Positions 52,888 to 63,797 of a stretch of 64,000 nucleotides of DNA are shown here, one piece after another. Numbering within the stretch: position 1 is the stretch's first letter; the number at the start of each line of letters is the position of its first letter. The notes under the pieces were generated by a model. That model had not been told where the DNA came from, did no database searches, and saw nothing but the letters and a program-made list of their open reading frames with translations. Source of the stretch: Aedes albopictus (Eukaryota; Arthropoda; Insecta; Diptera; Culicidae); NCBI RefSeq assembly GCF_035046485.1, contig NC_085137.1, forward strand, positions 316,273,164 through 316,337,163. Direction: 5' to 3'. The position numbers and the translations under genes are program-made.

Positions 52888-53257
52888 TTTCTGACACGCA
52901 GGTGAAAAATAAAGCCTGCAAAAAATCTTAACTGCTACAGCAAATGAAATGTAATATGTTAATTAGTATTTATAATAGCTTAAATTTCTTTTATCAAATT
53001 TGGATGATAGTGTGTTATAATACACAGAACACCTAGATTAAGTTGAAGAATGTAAAAATTGATTGATTATTATTTAAAAAAAAACAACAAATTTAAAAGT
53101 TTTGATTGCCCTGGGAAGAAAAAAAAAGTAAAATTCTCAAACTACACCCCATCTAAAGACGGGGTTGGGTATTATTATTATCATTATTATTACTTTTATT
53201 ATTATCTTTATTACCGAGATTTTCAGCCAGGGGCTGGTTCATCTCCGTGGGTTGGGT
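52888..53257. other. AT-rich sequence with a TTATTA microsatellite
   Basis: ATTATTATCATTATTATTAC-type repeat at about 53169-53213; nothing else recognised. Confidence 0.4.
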
Positions 53258-53704
53258 AGTAGAAGGGGTTCTATAACATTTACCCGAAAACCATTTACCC
53301 GAAAGACATTTACCCGAAAACCATTTACCCGAATGTAACATATACCCGACTGCCAAATACCCGAATGCGACATTTACCCGAACGCGACATTTACCCGAAT
53401 GCGACACTTACCCGAATGCGACACTTACCCGAATGCGACATTTACCCGAATAGTTTATTGCTATGCACAAATTATGATTTTGTGAATAAAGTTCACTTAT
53501 TTTGTTCAATTTAAAAGGTACATGTATTATTTTGTATTGTGGATCAGAAAAGCATTTTGAATATCAAGTTCCTCAAGAACCCATTTTATCATTTTTTTTT
53601 CTGAAATGATCCGCGATAGGAATTCACATGGCATATGCTTGATTAAAACTCATCACGGCAGCTTACATTTGTTGTGTTGACGCTGTTAGCGTTCACTCTA
53701 GGTA

Positions 53705-53775
53705 TTTACCCTTCTTTGATTCATAAGCTGTTCTTTTGATAAGCAAAGAACAGTTTATGATTTAAAGAAGGGGAA
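53705..53775. repeat. Imperfect palindrome inside the Foldback-like element
   Basis: CCCTTCTTTGATTCATAA, then CTGTTCTTT, about 8 bp, then AAAGAACAG and TTATGATTTAAAGAAGGG. Arms are about 30 bp. Its half-word (AAAGAACAGC ... AAGAAGG) recurs through the interior. Confidence 0.8.
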
Positions 53776-54149
53776 ATCTCTGTTTGTAGGCCAAATGGTC
53801 ATTAGCTCAAAACGATTAGAAAACAGCCCTCAGAAAATCAACATATCACAAGAAAAAAATATTTGACAGGGAAGTTTGTAGATTGTTCACCAAACAGAAC
53901 ATCCTATTAATAAAAGAAGGAAAAAATATTAGATGTAGACTTGGAATCCATCACTCAATCATGAATGGCTGATTCTTCTATTGTACAGCAACAATGTTTG
54001 TTGTGCAGTTAGTAGTTCGAACGCCAACAAAATATTCAGCATTGCAACTCGAAAGAACAGCCTTTGAAGAGAAGAAGGGAAAATCTCCGAAGGATAGGTA
54101 ATAGTTTGGCCACCAAACAACACAGTGATACTATGTCTGTAAAAGAAAC

Positions 54150-54238
54150 TCTACCCCCTTTCCCCGAATGCCATGACCCGAATGCCATCATAACCTCGAA
54201 CATTATTCCAAAAGCCATTTCCCCGAATTGGTCATCAC
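54150..54238. repeat. Isolated CCCCGAA-type sub-repeat cluster
   Basis: TTTCCCCGAATGCCATGACC, CCGAATGCCATCAT and CATTTCCCCGAATTGGTC look like a terminal arm of the same general type as the inner element's arms, but no inverted partner was found nearby. Probably a solo or truncated arm. Confidence 0.55.
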
Positions 54239-55106
54239 CCTGATAGATAAGTATAATAGTTCCCTAAATGATATAGGTAGAAAGATGGACTCACGGGTTT
54301 CCTATGGAGTAAGTGGTTCGTCCGTAACAAACTATATAACATTTCAACTCCAACTCGAAAAAGTAGCCTCTAATGAAAAGAAGGAATAAATTCTATGAAG
54401 AAATTACCAGTTTAGTCAGTACCAGCCAACCAACTCATCAACAGTTCACGGGTGGACAATGTAAATTCGAAAGAACAGCCTATTTTAAAAAGAAGGCAAT
54501 TCTTAGAAGAAGTGAATAATACTTGCGGTGCGGTATGGCTGCCAGTTGGTGACCGTCTATATAAGTGTATATAAGTAGCTCAAAGCAGCCCGTGTTGAAA
54601 AAATGTGATAGCTTGGTAATGAAAAAGTCATCACATTCAGATGCTCTTCAGTTATGCTAAGAACATTCCATAATTCTTAATGACAATTTAGCATTCATCC
54701 TTATGACTTTCAACCTGAATATTTTTTGGCCGAATGGCTGGACGAATTTTTTTTTCATTCTCATTCATCAAAAATCCAGCCAGTTGTCAAGGTCTGAGGC
54801 AAGTGTTCCGTAACAAATAAATTATGATGAAAATAACAGTCAACATTTGAAAAAAGGGAACATTTCAGATTGAATGGTTCTCAAAGCAATAACTATAATA
54901 TCGAAAGTACAGCCATATCTTGAGAAGGAGAATTCTAAATAAAAAAATACAGCTATATTGCAACAGCATTTTACAGCTCCAAAGAACATTGATTATTTAA
55001 ATATGATTTGTGATCAGCGCCAGCAGCAAATGTTCAAGCTAATTTTAAAAAACACATTAGGAAAATTGTTTGAATCTGAAACCTCTCCCTTCGTCATAGT
55101 TTTCAT

Positions 55107-57377
55107 GATTGTACGACCCCGAAAACCAGTTCCCCGAATGAAGTTTCCCCGAAAGTTGTTTCCCAGAAAAACGATTCCCCGAACGAACCGTTTTCCCGAA
55201 ATATCTATGGTACTATTTTTAGCACTGGTTTCTAATCATTTTCTAGAATAATTCCATTGCCTGAACTAGTTATTGAAACGAAAAAGCAGAAAGCTATCCT
55301 GAGTACAAAGGGTGCTGATGTGTAGTCTTTAGAAAGATGACAAGATCATGGAAACTTTCTTATCTTATTGAAGTTGTGCATTCCCTCTTATCATGATTTT
55401 TTCGAGATATAATGTTCTTCATGATGTTTCAATGAGGTTTGCTCTTCTTTTAAATATGGGTCGTTCTTTTCTATTGTACTGAATAAAAATGATATGGCAC
55501 TCAACTAAGATCACACTCATAATTATTTTTCCTTCTTTTATTCATAGGCTGTTCTTTCAATTTATTTTTGAATATTCAATCGATGAAAACGCCATTAACC
55601 CTTTATAAGGCAGTGGCAACTATATTGCCACCTACTGTTTGTATTTTTTTCTGTTTTATAACAATTTATTTCGAACTTTTTTTTTTGGTTTACGCAAAAT
55701 TGGGACTACTAACAACGCCTGGTATTTTTTTGGTACTAAACAAAGCTTTAACAACAATTTAGGAGCCATTTGTAGTCTCAAAAATGGCTAAATTTGACCG
55801 CGTGAAGAAAATTAGCTCAAACTTATTGTGAAATTATAGATTTGGTAAATATTTTAAGATATAATCAAATTCTGGGTTCACATGAGCTGAACTACACAGT
55901 TTAAATTATGGGTTAAGCCCTAATCCACTCTAAAATCTTTTTTCCGGCTTTTCGTCGAAGTCAAAAGAAGAAAAGTACCCTAAACGGGCAGTGGCAAGAA
56001 TAATGCCACCAGCGCTGGTGGCCTAAACGGGCAGTGGCAACTATATTGCCACCTCAAAAGCTCGTTTTTGGGGTTAATGGGCAGTGGCAACTATATTGCC
56101 ACCAGCGTTTTTGGCCTAAACGGGCAGTGGCAACTATATTGCCACCTAGATTTTTGAGAGTTTCTTTTAAACAAAAATTGATTTGTATATGTAATCATGT
56201 ATATAATCATTTGCACAATAGTATGCGATGATAACTCTTCTAGTTTTCTCGGCCTTATAAAGGGTTAAAACGCATAATTCCTTTAAAACGAGTCATCGTG
56301 ATTGTGGTAGTAATCTGCTAAAGTACATTGTCATTGTAAAACACATGATCCAGATAAGTAAGTTAAAATTTAAGTCTTAAAGTTTTCTTGCTTGCAAAGG
56401 AAGTCAATGACCACAAGTTTAATGTGCTTTAAAACGAAAAGTCAATGGATATCAATTTGTTTGACAAATAGATCTGAAGGTAAGCTCTCTTCAGTTTTTT
56501 TTGTAAATCAATGGATCAATCATGACCGAAGTAGCATTTGAAATTGACATTTCTACAGAACATATTAGACTGCCGACAATACTTTGAAAGAACAATATAT
56601 GATGAAAGAAGGAAGAATCTTCGATAAAGATTTCTACTATAACGCCTATAGATACTAGAACAGTTGGCCACAAAAAAAATATAGCGGCAGTCAAATTACT
56701 GATGATTAATTTAGCCTATGTTTGAAAGAAGGAAAATTTTATTAAATTAAAGGTTATCAGTCGAGCCAAAAAGACGGTGTTGGATCATTAGTTAAAAGTA
56801 TGTCAGGCCGAAGTACGTTAATTCATTAGGCTGAAAGTGTCATTACGCCGGACGGGCTTCAGTCCGGTTGAGTTGAAAGCCATGAAAAAACCCAGTTTGA
56901 TCATATATAAAACCCAATATTCAAAAGAATAGCCGACTTCTCAAAGAAGGTAACAGCACAGACAGTGGTTTAATAAATTACTACCGTCAATAAGGTATGC
57001 AATATTACACCTAAAAAAAAACTCAAGGGACATAAACATCTTTTTTTTTTATTTATTTTTTTTTAACATATTTTAACTTTGTTTATGAAGAAAATGAGGA
57101 AGACGGCTTACTGATCCATACCCTATGAGCATCAGCTGAGCAACCCATTCGACTTAACGTGATTCAGTCTAACATACTTTGGCTAAGTGTACTTCGTCCT
57201 TAAGACCGTATCCTCCTAGTTGCGCATTGGGTCAATGTTAAATGGCATATGCAATAATCTTTTCGGGAAAACGGTACATTCAGGGAAACAATTTTCGGGG
57301 ATATGGTACATTCGGGGAAAAAACTTTCGGGGAAACTTCATTCGGAGTACTGGTCTTCGGGGAAATGTCGTACAATC
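55107..57377. mobile_element. Second foldback element nested in the first, CCCCGAA sub-repeats
   Basis: 2,271 bp. The left arm (55107 to about 55202) starts GATTGTACGAC and contains CCCCGAA units (ACCAGTTCCCCGAATGAAG). The right arm (about 57262-57377) is inverted and shares GATTGTACGAC, ACCAGT, CCGAATGAAGTTTCCCCGAA and TTTTCCCGAA. A candidate imperfect duplication GTTTTCAT / GTTTTCTT flanks it (55099-55106 and 57378-57385). The subunit is one base off that of the outer element (TTTCCCCGAA versus TTTACCCGAA), so the two are related families. Confidence 0.72.
55599..56264. mobile_element. piggyBac-like TTAA element with palindromic sub-repeats
   Basis: 666 bp between TTAA at 55595-55598 and 56265-56268. 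Perfect 13-bp ends CCCTTTATAAGGC / GCCTTATAAAGGG. TTAA plus CCC...GGG is the piggyBac pattern. Inside, GTGGCAACTATATTGCCAC, itself a near-perfect palindrome, occurs four times (about 55613, 56035, 56084, 56125) with a fifth variant at 55990, usually preceded by CCTAAACGGGCA. No transposase. Confidence 0.85.
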
Positions 57378-57990
57378 GTTTTCTTAAATGTATTGCATTT
57401 GCTTCTTACGTTTCCACAAACCATTCTTGTTCATGAAAGACAACATTGTTACAGATTACCCCAAGGGTTGCCCTTTTCTAACTGATTAAGTTTCATCAAC
57501 TTTTAATGAGTTATCCACAGTGAGCATTTTTTTGGGCGACCTCCTGATTGATTCGGATTGGCGTTCGGGCTAATTGAAAGGAGCCGTAAAAGAACAGAAT
57601 ATTAACAAAAATCGTTTGATTAAAATAGCATTATGACCGCCAATTAGTCCTGTACCAGAGTGCTTGATGATCACTCAGTCTGATGATTATTAGGTCTAAC
57701 CAAAGCCTGCAATATGATACCGGGCCATAACATATTTATTATTGACAAATCATATGGGGACCAAGTACCATTTTTTTTATTTTTGGTAAGTGTTGCATTC
57801 GGGTAAATGTCGTATTCGGGTAAATGTCGCATTCGGGTAAATGTCGCATTCGGGTAAATGTCGCATTCGGGTATTTGTCGCATTCGGGTATTTGTCGCAT
57901 TCGGGTAAATGACGTTCGGGTAAATGTCATTCTGGTAAATGTCTTTCGGGTAAATGGTTTTCGGGTAAATGTTATAGAACCAGTAGAAGG

Positions 57991-59400
57991 TTAACTGAAA
58001 AACACGTTTATCACAACAGTAAGCACAATTCATAGACGAATCCTTGGAATATTTTTTAGATGAATCTGTGTGGAGAAACCCCTAGAGAATCCTTTAAAAT
58101 CTTTGACGAAATTCCAAGTGAAATTTCTGTAGGAATTCTTGAAAGAATTCCTGGAGAAATTACTCGATAAAATACAGGTCAAAACCCTACAGAAATTCCT
58201 AAACAAAAATCCGGTAAGTAATATCTCAAAAAAAGGAAAGAAGGTTTCCTGGATAAGTCCCAGGAGTAATTCCTAGAAGAAGCATTAGAGGAATTTCCAT
58301 TGACATATCTAAAGATATCCCTGTAAGGATCCCATATACTTCGAGATACTTCGAGAGAAATCCACGGAGGATTCCTCAAAAAACATGGAGAAAAGTCTGA
58401 ACTCTGAAGTAATTTCTGAAGGAATCACAGTAGAAATGGATTGAGAAGTTGTAGCATAAATTTAAAGAAAATTCCAAGCAATCATTTTTTTAAGAATCTG
58501 CAGGAATCTAGGAAGAGATCACATGATAAATTATTGAAGAAATGCCAAGATATATTCCTGGGATAACTTCCGAGAAATTCAAAAGAAAATTGAAGAATTC
58601 TCTATATCAGGAGAAATCCTCCGAAGATTTACTAGATAGGGTCTTGCACCATTTCAAACCAATTGCTTTCAATTTTTGTATGGGGTTAGATACTGTGCGT
58701 ATCTGATTGTGTCTCAAAAATCAAATCAATCGGTTCAAAATTGACTGAGTTATAGTAGCAAGTTCGCAAAATTAAAAAAAAAAAATGGTGCACCTGCCCA
58801 AATGATACAAGACCCTATTTTTTTGAGAATTTCCAGGAGAAATAACTGAAGCTATACAGAAATTTCTAAGAAAATCCCAAAAGGGATCGACGGAGATGAC
58901 TCCGCGGGTTAGTTACTGGAAGAATTCTAGTAGATATTCCTGAAGAAATCCTAAGATCAATTCCTAAAAGAATCCCTAGGAAAATTTCTAGATAATTTCG
59001 TAAATAAATCCACGTAGTAATTATAGGAGAATTCCTACATAAATCTCTGAATACAATCCTTAAAGAATTCCTATCAGTAAAAATGTTTAGAGGAGTTCCA
59101 GCATGAGTTCCTGAAGGGATGCCAACCAAAACATCTGAGGTACCACTGGAGGAATGACTGCAAACAATCTTTGGAAAATATCTGAAGGGATTCTTATAGA
59201 AATCATCGGAAAAAAAATCCTGGATGAAGTCCCGGGCAGTTTCTGGCAGAATACCAGCAGGAATTCCTTGAAGAATCTCAGGTTGGAATCGCGGCAAGAA
59301 TTTCTGGATGAATTCTAGCAGTAATTCCAGAAAGAATCCTTCGATAAATTTCTGGGTAAATCCACGGAATAATACTAAAAGGAATTATTGGAGAAATCCC
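57991..59400. repeat. Degenerate GGAATTCC-type tract
   Basis: Low-complexity AGAAATTCC/GGAATTCCT words from about 58030 to 59400, interrupted by the family F MITE at 58639-58815. Minus-strand frames of 66 and 143 codons (58179-58379 and 58866-59297) are unsupported. Confidence 0.65.
58639..58815. mobile_element. TA-flanked palindromic MITE (family F), copy 2
   Basis: 177 bp between TA at 58637-58638 and 58816-58817. It starts GGGTCTTGCACCATTT and ends with the inverse; the interior shares TCAATCGGTTCAAAATTGAC and TGAGTTATAG with copy 1 at 15200-15412. Confidence 0.8.
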
Positions 59401-60178
59401 TACCAGTGAATCAAAATTCAACCATCGCGCAACAATAATGACAATGTCGCAACCTGTATTTGTTGCGACAATCCACCTAATGCGACATAAGTTTGTCCCA
59501 ACTTGAAAATAATAGGATAAACATCGTACACCACGAATTTAGAGATTTTTAAGCCTTGCATTCCGATTTTTGAACGGTAACTTCGAGTCGGTAAACACTG
59601 CAACTCTGGTGAAGCTCTATCATCAAACAGTTTCGATTTTGGTTAGTAATAAATGGTTATTCACGAGTAGAAAAGTACGCAATAAATTCAGCTTCCGTTT
59701 TGTTTGAAACAAAAAAAATCGAGATCATGTCATTATCTGTTACCAGTAGGGATAAAGAGTAATCGTCGCGGCTTCTTGGTTGCTTGTTTTGTGCCTCTTT
59801 TTTCTGACAATTTTCTTCACAGAGATATTTCTGGATAGACCCCTTGATAAATCCCAGCAGGAAAACTAGCAAGAATTTCTAAGGAATCTTAGCAGGAGCT
59901 TCTGAAAGAATCTCAAAAACTTTTAAAGGTATCAATCGGGTCACCATTGCCAGGGCCAGGATCGCTATCACACAAAAATAATTACTCCGAAACGAAGCAT
60001 TTCCGATACATGATGTCTTTGACAAAGTTTTTTTTTTTTGTAACGGTAAGGGGCATTAATTGACAAGAACTTAGTAATACGCAACTTATCCGCAGTCCTA
60101 GAGACTTCGCGTCTTCGACAAAGCTGTTTACTTTGACAAAATAAATAATTCTTTTTTAGACGTCAAAGTTCCACAGCC
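59401..60178. other. Intergenic sequence
   Basis: 59820-59930 is weakly of the degenerate GGAATTCC class. The rest has no recognised feature. Confidence 0.35.
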
Positions 60179-60180
60179 TA

Positions 60181-60667
60181 CCCGAGCAGAGGAGAATAGC
60201 AAATTAATAACAACATAATCACATAGACTGTTTTTATATCATAATTTGTTATTGTTAACTTATCAAAATATATCTTTTTAATAACATGTTTTGTAGGGCA
60301 AACTTATTTTGTTATGTTCAAGTTATTGAGAAATATCCACAAGATAACATTTCAATAATATATTTTGCTGTAGAACAAGTTTAGTTATTATTCTTCTATA
60401 GAGAATGTACAAATATGTGATGAACAATAACACAACAATAACAAGTAAACAAATTTCCTGTAATTAAGTTGTAATTGATCTAACAAAACATGTTATTTAG
60501 TTAGTCTTCCAGGAACATTTTTTTGTTATGATATTTGTTATTTTGCCGCTTATGACAGGCAAGTTTATAACATAATATGTTATGGTAATAACATAAAAAT
60601 TACTGATTCCATTATTCAGTTATTATGCCATATTTTATTATGCTGTTGATATTTTCTTCTGCTCGGG
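60181..60667 (+). mobile_element. TA-flanked MITE of family B, full-length
   Basis: 487 bp between TA at 60179-60180 and 60668-60669. It starts CCCGAGCAGAGGAGAATAGC and ends TTTTCTTCTGCTCGGG. The interior is rich in ATAACA/TGTTAT words. Reference copy for the partial copies at 33866, 34682 and 35985. Confidence 0.88.
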
Positions 60668-60669
60668 TA

Positions 60670-61528
60670 CTATTTTGGAGGCAAGGATGGGAACACTCAC
60701 TTGCAAAGAGTTACACTCACTTGCAGTTTTCTCAACTCTGAAGCGTGCAATCAAGAAATGATGTATGGACGACTTTTGCCTTGTGATTTGGTCTAAAACT
60801 TTTCAGAATAAAGTAGGGGTCGCAAACACATACCAAAGTCGTGAAGGAGCTGCGAAGGCAACTCTCCACGAGGTGAATGTAAATTACACCGTGTCCAATA
60901 AGTTCTCATACAAATTACAAATTTAGAAAATATAATTTTATTTCACATCTGTGATTCATATTTTCAAAATGAATGTATGTGGCCCTTCAAACATAATACT
61001 GATTAAATAAAGCATACAGTTAAGAATAACATTATTTTCTATTTGTTTTAAAAGCCTAGGAGTACACCTCCGTTTTCTGAAATCCGTTTGCTCCGGCACG
61101 CAAGTAAAATGTTCGAAAAGTTTTTCATTCTACGGTAGCTAAATAGTGCCCATAAGGTTAAATTTTGGGTTTTTATCTCAAGTATTGTACCAAATGGATT
61201 AACTAAGGCTAAAACAATACAATTTTAATGAAGTTATTGTAAGAAATTTGCTAGTACCTAAGCTCATTTTGGGCTGATTTCCTTGAAAATGGCCGTTATA
61301 TTAAAGATAAACAACATAAAACGTAAATGTTGGACAAAATATTCCATAATAGGGATGCAAGCATGTTTTAGAAATGAAAATGGTGTGAATCAACAAGGCA
61401 AGATACAGCCATGCCTCTTTAGCACAGCAAATCTTATTAAAACACGTAAATGGACATTTTTGTTTAATTCACGTTTAATTTTGAACAAAATAAAATAGCT
61501 TCGTACTCCACCAATACAGAGCCTCATA
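60670..61528. other. Intergenic sequence
   Basis: No gene or element recognised. ACACTCACTTGCA is repeated at 60694 and 60713. Confidence 0.35.
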
Positions 61529-61530
61529 TA

Positions 61531-62726
61531 CACTCCCGTTCAAAAGTTTGGGGTCACCCCCTCAAAAACAAGTCATTTTTTTAGGCCCATATCTCCGCCA
61601 ATTTGCGTCCGATTTCAAAACCCTAGGTTTCATTCAAAAGATAATAAGTCAAAGAAACTTTGAACATGATTTAAAAGAAACTTTTTCAAAAAATTTTGTA
61701 TGTAAACTTAACCCAAAGTTGCCAAATTTTCTAAAAAATGAATATAAACTTACGGCAGTGTCGCTGGAAATTGGGTCGACCAAATTTTAAGATGAGAACG
61801 GTAATATAACCCATTTTCTATTAGCTTTCAACTGCTTTTTACAGAGCTTAGCTAAAAATCTAGAAAAAAAAGTTATTAAGTAAATTAATCCTTGATGTCA
61901 TCGACCAAAAGTTTGGGGTCACCCTTCAAAAGGATGTATCGGCCAAAAGTTTGGGGTCACTATCGTAAAACATGGAAAAGTGATTTGTTGATATCTTTGT
62001 CATCTTTCATTCAATTTTAATTCTTCTTGGTTTATTTGAAACATAATGAATGATATTTACTGCATAGACATTGAACCACACACATTTGTTGACATTTAAC
62101 GTAAAGTTGCCTCATTTTTTGAAATGTGGTGAAATGTGTTAACTTTACATAACATTTTTATATACAAAAATCGTTAAATACGTTAAGCTAAATACATTAA
62201 ACTTAAACTTAGTTAATTATTTTTGATATGAGCAAAAAAGAATTGAAATTGATCTATAGATGACCAAGATATCATCAAATCACTTTTCCATGATTTACGA
62301 AAGTGACCCCAAACTTTTGGCTGATACAACATATTGAGGGGTGACCCCAAACTTTTGGTCGATGACATGAAGAGCTAATTACTTAATAACTATTTTTCTA
62401 GATTTTTTAGCTAAGTTCTGTAAAAAGCAGTTTAAAGCTAATAGAAAATGGGTTATATTACCGCTCTCATCTTAAAATTTGGTCGACCCAATTTCCAGCG
62501 ACACTGCCGTAAGTATTTATATTCATTTTATAGAAAATTTGACAACTTTGGGTTAAGTTTGCATTTTTTGAAAAAGTCTCTTTTAAATCATGTTCAAAGT
62601 TTCTTTGACTTATTATCTTTTGAATGAGACCTAGGGTTTTGAAATCGGACGCAAATTGGCGAAGATATGGGCCTAAAAAAATTTCATGTTTTTGATGGGG
62701 TGACCCCAAACTTTTGATCGGGATTG
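61531..62726. mobile_element. TA-flanked foldback element, GTTTGGGGTCAC family
   Basis: 1,196 bp between TA at 61529-61530 and 62727-62728. The ends are CACTCCCGTTCAAAAGTTTG and the inverse of CAATCCCGATCAAAAGTTTG. Arms of about 450 bp are highly similar. Within each arm the terminal word CAAAAGTTTGGGGTCAC occurs three times (left: about 61540, 61907, 61945), so the arm itself is a stack of end-like sequences. Tc1/mariner-type ends, no transposase. Confidence 0.88.
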
Positions 62727-62736
62727 TACATATGTA

Positions 62737-63657
62737 CAGGGAATAGACAAAATGATCGGGACAGGCAAAATTTTCACTTTTTAAAAAATGTTCAATTAGC
62801 TGTAACTTTTCGAAAAGTGCATAAAATATTCTCAAATTTTTACTGTGAGTTCTTCAACTAGGTGTGTATCAGTGGACAAAATTTGGAAAAGATCGGATAA
62901 TTCTTCACGAAGTTATGAAGATTTTTGAAAAAGGTAAAATTATCCGACAGTCAACTTAGAGCTGTTATATCTCCGGATTCAATGAACCAAATGCAATGAA
63001 ATTTTGATCATTTATGACTTATATAATGAACTAGGAAAAACCATTAACTTAACTTAATATTCTTCACACGGAAGAAAATGATAACGATTGGTTTATTTTT
63101 CTAATAAAACACCAAAATATCCAAAACATCAACATCGTTTCAAAATTCAAGATGCAAATTATAGTTCATTTAGTTTCCCTCTAACTGACTTATATATAAA
63201 TGCGTTTTGAAGGAAAGTAACAACATAGCCGCCAATAAGTTGGAAAAGTAATGGGATGCATATTAAAAATAGATCAATTTACTAAAAAATCGTGAAAAAA
63301 ATAAAATTGCTATAACTTTTTCGCTTGTTAAAAATTTCAAGTTAAATCAAATGTTTTCCAGAGTTCATTATATAAGTCTTGAATTATCAACATTTCATTG
63401 CAATCGGTTTATTGAATCCGGAGATATAACAGCTCAAAGTTGGCTATCGGATAATTTTATCGTTTTCAAAAATCTTTATAACTTCGTGAATAATTGTACG
63501 ATCTTTTCCAAATTTTGTCCACTGATACACAACTAGTTGAAGAACTTACAGTAAAAAAAATAGAATATTTGATGCACTTTTCGAAAAGTTACAGCTAGTT
63601 GAACATTTTTTGGAAAGTGAAAATTTTTACTGTCCCGATCATTTTGTCTATCCCCTG
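62737..63657. mobile_element. TA-flanked foldback element, CAGGGGATAGACAAAATG family
   Basis: 921 bp between TA at 62735-62736 and 63658-63659. Ends CAGGGAATAGACAAAATGAT and the inverse of CAGGGGATAGACAAAATGAT. Arms of about 320 bp are interrupted by a shorter non-palindromic centre near 63060-63340. Only the 10-bp TACATATGTA separates it from the foldback to its left, and it lies in a SINE on its right. Confidence 0.87.
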
Positions 63658-63659
63658 TA

Positions 63660-63797
63660 TATCGTGTGGCAGGCACGAAGATACTCTATATCCAAAGGAG
63701 CTAAAGAAATTCCTTTACGAAAAGTTCCTGGACCGACCTTGAATCGAACCAGTCATCCTCAACATGGTCTTACTGAATTCCTCTGCGCTTACCATTG
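63660..63797 (-). mobile_element. Broken Feilai-type SINE (head and first part of body)
   Basis: On the minus strand it has a diverged head, box B-like GGTTCGATTCAAGG, GGTCCAGGAACTTTTCGTAA and TATAGAGTATCTTCGTGCC, TGCCACACGATATA, where the foldback 62737-63657 breaks it at a TA. The SINE's 3' part is not found beyond the adjacent foldback. Confidence 0.75.

Larger units (their letters stand above)
53267..57981. mobile_element. Foldback/MULE-like transposon with sub-repeated terminal arms
   Basis: 4,715 bp flanked by a perfect 9-bp duplication AGTAGAAGG (53258-53266 and 57982-57990). Each terminal arm begins GGTTCTATAACATTTACCCG and is made of 11 tandem copies of a roughly 17-bp subunit (CATTTACCCGAATGCGA and variants): 53267-53450 on the left, and inverted at about 57790-57981 on the right. 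Arms of short tandem subunits plus a 9-bp target duplication are the signature of Drosophila Foldback elements, now grouped with Mutator-like transposons. No transposase frame is visible. The interior holds two further elements (55107-57377 and 55599-56264) and a dispersed internal motif. Confidence 0.88.

Noticed and set aside
54958..57436. A transposase for the Foldback-like element
   Set aside because: Frames of 60-97 codons run through the CCCCGAA arms or the TTAA element and show no catalytic motif.
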